A stretch of 64,000 nt of DNA, from NCBI GenBank assembly GCA_029721515.1, contig CM056552.1:29154392-29218391 (forward strand), given 5' to 3'. Source of the stretch: Synanceia verrucosa. Its lineage: Eukaryota; Chordata; Actinopteri; Perciformes; Synanceiidae. The notes beneath the pieces are model-generated. The model did no database searches. It had not been told where the DNA came from and was given only the letters and a program-made list of their open reading frames with translations. A program made the translations under genes and the position numbers. Positions 59,566 through 64,000 of the stretch are shown here, one piece after another (within the stretch, counting starts at the first letter, position 1; each line of letters starts with the position of its first letter).

Positions 59566-60472
59566 ATGGAAATTGCAACATCAATGAACGATTATTTTGT
59601 GACATCAGTAGAAGGAATTGGCTTTAAATCAGTAAAACTCACAGGGATCACACTGAATACAACAGAATTGCCATTTTCTATTGAGCAGACAAATGAAACT
59701 AGCATTAAACAAATAATAAGCCGACTGAAACTGTCCAAGGCCAAAGACATATTTATTCTTGATTCAAACTTCCTCAAGAAGCACAGAGTACTAACAGGAC
59801 CTTTGACCCATTTAGTTAATCTGTCCATTACTAAAGGTCAATTTCCTGAAGAATTAAAAAGGGGTCTTATCACCCCAATCTTCAAATCTGGAGACATAGG
59901 CAAAGCCTGCAACTATAGGCCTATTTCCATCCTTCCCATCATTTCAAAGATAAGTGAAAAAGTTGTGGCAGAACAATTAAATGATTATATCGCCCAAAGT
60001 AATTATTTTCATCCCAAACAGTTTGGCTTTAGACCCAAATATTCAACAGAAATGGCAACCTGCTACTTGACTGACACAGAAAAGTTTGGACAAAGGTAAT
60101 GTGGTTGGAGCAGTGTTTTTGGACCTCCGTAAGGCCTTTGACACAGTCAACCACAACATTTTAATCCATAAACTTAATAAACTCTTTTTTTCACACAATG
60201 CTCTCAGCTGGTTTAAATCTTATCTGGAGTCAATAATGCAATCTGTGCAAATCAATGGCACCATCTCAGCCCCTCTGAGATACAAAACTGGTGTTCCACA
60301 AGAATCTGTATTGGGCCCTTTACTGTTCTGTCTGTACATCAATGAAGTGCCAACAATCTGTAAAGAGGCTGAGTGCCAGTTATATGCTGAAGACACTGTA
60401 ATATATGTCACAGCTAAGACTCCAGAGAAGGCTGCAGAGCTGCTCAACAAACAAATGTTTAGTGTCTCATAG
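59566..60472 (+). pseudogene. LINE reverse transcriptase domain
   Basis: Two frames overlap near 60090. The first holds FKSGDIGKACNYRPISILPI and HPKQFGFRPKYSTEMA. The second holds VFLDLRKAFDTVNHNILIHK, LRYKTGVPQESVLGPLLFCL and the catalytic box read as YAEDT instead of YADDT. One of the two catalytic Asp residues is therefore lost, on top of the frame break. Confidence 0.85.
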
Positions 60473-61140
60473 TGGCTAGAGGAAAATTGTTTGTCTTTAA
60501 ACTATTCTAAAACGGTTTCAATGTGTTTCTCCCTGTGGCAAAAGTGTCTAAAAAACTTTAAACTTTATATAAATCAAATCCCAATCAACAATGTCAAGCA
60601 ATTTAAATATTTAGGAGTGGCTTTGGATAGTAATCTAAAATTTTAAGCTCGCATTAAGAAAATAACAAAGACTATATAACCAACTTGAACTGTCCGTCTA
60701 ATCAGACCCTGTTTATCTGTTACTGCTGCCAAGTTGTATTTTCATTCATTGATTGTCTCCCATTTTTCTTATTGTATCACTGTCTGGGGCCAAGCTACGC
60801 AGTCGACCATGAAAAATGTGGCCTCTCTGTACAAACAGGCTTTAAAAGTGATAGACAAAAAGCCCATGAGTTGGCACCACTGTGCAATTTTAGAAAAATG
60901 CAATTTTATGAGGTTTGATAATTTCATTAAATACTGCTTCTTAAAATTAACTTTTAAATGTGTTAACAATCTTGCCCCTGAAATTGTAAGTGAATTGATC
61001 CAGTGTCACTACAAGGGGGGCTGCAAATGGCAATTGCAGAGCAGCCAAATGTAAGACCACTTTTGGTCAGAGCACGTTCACAGTTAAAGGCCCTCAGATC
61101 TGGAACACGTTACCTACCGAACTGAAAACTCTCACAGATC
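60473..61140 (+). pseudogene. LINE ORF C-terminal remnant
   Basis: It continues the RT thumb region in several frames: FKYLGVALDSNLKF, then FHSLIVSHFSYCITVWGQA, LYKQALKVIDKKPMSWHHC and LTFKCVNNLAPEIVSELIQ. Stop codons interrupt between blocks. Confidence 0.75.
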
Positions 61141-61149
61141 TGAACTTTT

Positions 61150-61640
61150 TTAACTGTAAAGTGAAACTTCAGGAGTACCTGAAGGGCGCATCTCTGCATC
61201 TCCAGGCTCGGGTGAACTGTCACAATGCGGGTCCACCGACACATAAACTCGCCCTGCAAGCAATCCATCAAGGAGAAATACGATGTAGGAATACATCAAG
61301 AGTGGGTGAGCAGATACAATGCAAACCCACCAGTGCGTGAACTCGCGACTCCATGAGTAATACGCCGGAAGGAACCCAGCTGCAGACCACGGTTCAGCAC
61401 GACTCCCCCACCGTGTAAGCTTACGCAACCTTAAGCAATACATCAGGAGAGCACACCGCTGAGACCGGGGACCACACAGGCCGCCGACTCAGAGCTGCAC
61501 CCGGTGTAAACTCGACCAAGCACATTAGCCTCGCACAACTGCGAGCAATACGCTGGGAGATCACACGCTACAGGAAAAGTTCTATGGTTCAACAATCCAG
61601 GGAGGCTGCCAGTCTCGGCAGACACCCCGACTCACAAGGC
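61150..61640. repeat. Degenerate internal repeats, unclassified
   Basis: Phrases of the form GCAAGCAATCCATCAAGGAG, TGAGTAATACGCCGGAAGG, TAAGCAATACATCAGGAGAG and GAGCAATACGCTGGGAGATC recur at intervals of about 80-105 bp. They are joined to ACTCGC/CCTCGC motifs. I do not know the family. Confidence 0.45.
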
Positions 61641-62544
61641 GTGGCCGGGCAAGCTGGTGTGTCTTAAAGAAATTTCCACGTGCCCTGACAAGCAGGAGGA
61701 GGTTATACCCTGTACATATGGAATATGTAACAGAGTGGAGAGGCGATAGAGAACACATGTGACAAGTGAAAAGGGAGCTACTTGTATGTTAGTTTGTTTG
61801 AACAGTGAGAAAAATGTCATTCGTAAGACTCCCCAATCCAGGCCCTCTCACTCAAAAAAGTCATTTGTTGGGTGAACATAAAAACATTATGGAAAGTATT
61901 TCCACCCAATTATAATACACTAATTTAGCAAGAAACAGTTTTGCTAAGTGAAATTAATTAAAATATGTTGAATCAACATAATGTGTTGGCATTACTGTTA
62001 ATCAAATATAGGAGGATAAATCCAACATAATAATATTTTGTTGGCTGAACTCACCCAAAAAGTTTGGAAAGTTATTTTCACCAAATTATATGCTCAATTA
62101 GCAAGTGATGCTAAGTAGCTAACCATAGCAACTACACCATAGCAACAATGCTGCTATGGTTAGCTGCTAATGCTGCTATGATTAGTGAGCACGCTACGAA
62201 AACACTCAATGACAAAATTAATTGACAAAACGATAACAAGTTATGTGACACTTTTGTGTAGTGGTTTACTTTGAAGTCAAAGTTATTTTAAGGACCGTCT
62301 TCCACAGTGAACATTACAGACTCTCAGCATGTGTTTTACAGACTATCAGCATGTGTTTTGAACTATGTGCTGCACTTCAGGAGGTTTCTAAAACTCCTGA
62401 CTCACTCACTACTGCCTCCTTCTGCTCTGAAGTTGTACACGCAATTTACTATCTTACCCAAAATACATTAGGTTCTGTCAACATAATTTACACAATGTTA
62501 AGTTATTGCACCTCATGCTAAAATAACATTACATTACGTTATAG
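61641..62544. other. Non-coding interval
   Basis: AT-rich, with local GCTGCTATGGTTAGC repeats near 62150-62180. No gene is seen. Confidence 0.5.
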
Positions 62545-62880
62545 GTGAGGATGGATTCGATGAGTGATTTGTAAACGAGAGTCAAAATGTCCTTGTTAAT
62601 ATTAAAAGAGGAGTCGCTGTTGGGCCTTTTTGTAAACTGAGTCTGCATGTGGCCCAAAGGTCAGACAGCTGTCCATCTCCATCCCCAGGTATTTAAAGGT
62701 CTGCACCTGCTCCACACCCAGACCATGGATGTGCAGAGGGGCAAATAGTTCTGGGGTTTTCCCTGAGGGTCCACAGCATAGCTCTTTGGTTTTCAATATG
62801 TTGAGCTCTAGTGAGCTCTCAGCAATGAAGGCGGGCATGAACCTCCTGCTTGTACCGGGTCAGGACCATGTCATGACCAG
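62545..62880 (-). mobile_element. LINE reverse transcriptase C-terminal fragment
   Basis: The - strand reads LNILKTKELCCGPSGKTPE, then IHGLGVEQVQTFKYLGMEMD and SVYKKAQQRLLF, the region just after the RT catalytic core in Rex1/L2-like LINEs (NxxKTKE ... YLGxxxD ... KKxxxRL). Only this fragment is present. Confidence 0.7.
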
Positions 62881-63487
62881 GCCATGTCGCCTGCGTATTT
62901 AAAAAGTCTGAGTCCTTCTCTGCTACTCGTGATCTTGTGGCCAGTGATTCAGGAACCTTCATTTCACCTCATTGCACCAATTAATTTTGACGATAAACTC
63001 ACACTAATCAGTAACAGTGACATGTTTGTTATCTATGGGCTCTGACAAGTTCATTGGACAAAGTCTGTTAAACTGCTCTCCATGGGGTCTGTAAATGAGT
63101 AATACACTCGCTTTGTTATGCCCCTAAGTGTCACTTTAGGTTAGCCAGGTCTATTAGGCCAAGGTTGAATTGACACTTGCTGATTTGCCACATGCTGGTG
63201 GGAACAGTAATAATAGACGGCATTTTAAAGTCTGGCCATGTGATTGACAGTCAACAATTATGGAAATCCCCTGCTCAGACTGAATCTTTATGGCATTTAT
63301 GATGATAAATCAAGACAACAGACGCAACCCATCTGCTAACTTGTTTATTGTCTTTACTGTTTTTACTGTCTATAATCTCACTTTATGAGGTGATAACGGA
63401 AATTAAGGCATAGTCACACATCAACCATCCCCTGAATTTATAATGGCATTTATAAAGGCATTTACTTGTTACGAAGAATTTTTACAG
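62881..63487. other. Non-coding interval
   Basis: Nothing recognised. Confidence 0.5.
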
Positions 63488-63717
63488 TCAGTTGCTCTGT
63501 CTGTCTACCATTTTATCTTGTGCCTGCATGTTGTCCTGTCTCTTCTTGTTTTATTTTGAAGGTAACCCTGTCTCCCTCTCATTTCAGGTCTCCTGATCCC
63601 TGCCTCCTGTGTCTTCCCCTGTCTGTGATTGTGAAACCCCGCCCTAATTGTCTACACCTGTGTTCCCCTACCTCATGTATAAATACTCCTGTCACTTGTT
63701 GTTTGTTGCGTCAGCAT
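63488..63717 (+). repeat. LTR-like fragment
   Basis: TTGTTTTATTTTGAAGGTAA, CGCCCTAATTGTCTACACCT, then CCCCTACCTCATGTATAAAT and TGTTTGTTGCG follow the same order as the U3-to-TATA part of the gypsy LTRs in this window. TATAAATA at about 63677 could be their TATA box. The ends are not defined. Confidence 0.45.
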
Positions 63718-64000
63718 CTGTCCCTTGTCTCTAGTGTTTGCCTGTCCCTCGTCTCCAGAGCCTGACCCTCATCTCCCGCTCCTGTCTCTGATCTCCAGAG
63801 CCTGTCCAGCATCTCAAGAGCCTGTCCCTCGTCTTTAGACCCAGTTCCTCGTCTCCAGAGCCAGTCCCTTGTCTCTAGACCCAGTTACTTGTCTCCAGAG
63901 CCTGTCCCTCGACTCCAGACCCTGTCTCTCGTCTCCAGCCCCTGTCCCTCTTCTCCAGCCCCTGTTCCTCATCCCTAGACCTCCTGCCCGTCTCCGGAGT
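63718..64000 (+). repeat. 20-bp minisatellite, running off the window
   Basis: At least twelve units near CTGTCCCTCGTCTCCAGAGC, with an alternating variant ending TAGACC. The array starts just after the LTR-like fragment and continues beyond the right edge. Confidence 0.88.

Larger units (their letters stand above)
57366..61145 (+). mobile_element. APE-type LINE with 2A-like start, defective
   Basis: In order: an N-terminal hydrophobic leader with the 2A-like motif, a Pro/Leu-rich minisatellite region, an apurinic endonuclease domain, a reverse transcriptase domain and a C-terminal region ending near SQSTFTVKGPQIWNTLP. This is the layout of the large ORF of jockey/CR1/L2-group LINEs. Frame changes at about 58030, 58940 and 60090 and several stop codons make it dead. 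The clade is not settled. Confidence 0.82.

Overview
The window reads as genomic DNA of a ray-finned fish, most likely a percomorph. It has small exons in long introns and dense nested transposons of teleost type (Ty3/gypsy with a chromodomain-side integrase, APE-type LINEs, hAT-like and PIF/Harbinger remnants, a tRNA-derived SINE, an endogenous retrovirus). Two of its three host genes are vertebrate families. There is no sign of prokaryotic operons.

Three host genes can be assembled from splice sites and reading phase. (1) A five-exon HMG-box gene of TCF/LEF type on the + strand (8779-11074), about 380 residues, with no recognisable beta-catenin-binding domain. (2) arfrp1 on the - strand (28299-34232), seven exons giving exactly 201 codons. 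(3) A GH18 acidic-chitinase-like gene on the - strand (36921-54645), eleven exons giving an uninterrupted 512-residue protein. It keeps the DxxDxDxE catalytic motif but has lost other conserved active-site residues and ends in a hydrophobic tail instead of a complete chitin-binding domain.

Layout. 1-520: nothing recognised. 521-8739: a composite tandem array of five ~365-680 bp cassettes alternating with long GTA/GTG-type trinucleotide tracts, ending 39 bp before the first visible exon of the HMG-box gene. 11141-18262: a degenerate Ty3/gypsy element (- strand) with a 5-bp target duplication, a full 5' LTR, a 79-bp stub of the 3' LTR and a nested insertion with striking hairpins. 18630-20534: dispersed repeats. 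21625-26330: two LINE remnants, the first followed by a 2.3-kb G-rich tract. 28299-34232: arfrp1, with transposons in its introns. 34233-36920: intergenic, with a hAT-like MITE and a long dispersed repeat. 36921-54645: chitinase-like gene. Its 11.4-kb intron 5 carries a solo gypsy LTR and a 9-kb endogenous retrovirus in antisense orientation. That retrovirus has near-identical LTRs, a TTAC target duplication, a decayed interior and a 36-bp minisatellite of about 60 copies in its leader. 56140-62880: an unassigned coding-like segment and LINE remnants, one starting with a 2A-like motif followed by an in-frame minisatellite. 63488-64000: an LTR-like fragment and a 20-bp minisatellite running off the window.

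The three host genes show no functional link. The main biology here is repeat invasion around and inside intact genes. All family assignments come from reading the sequence and general knowledge; no database search was run.
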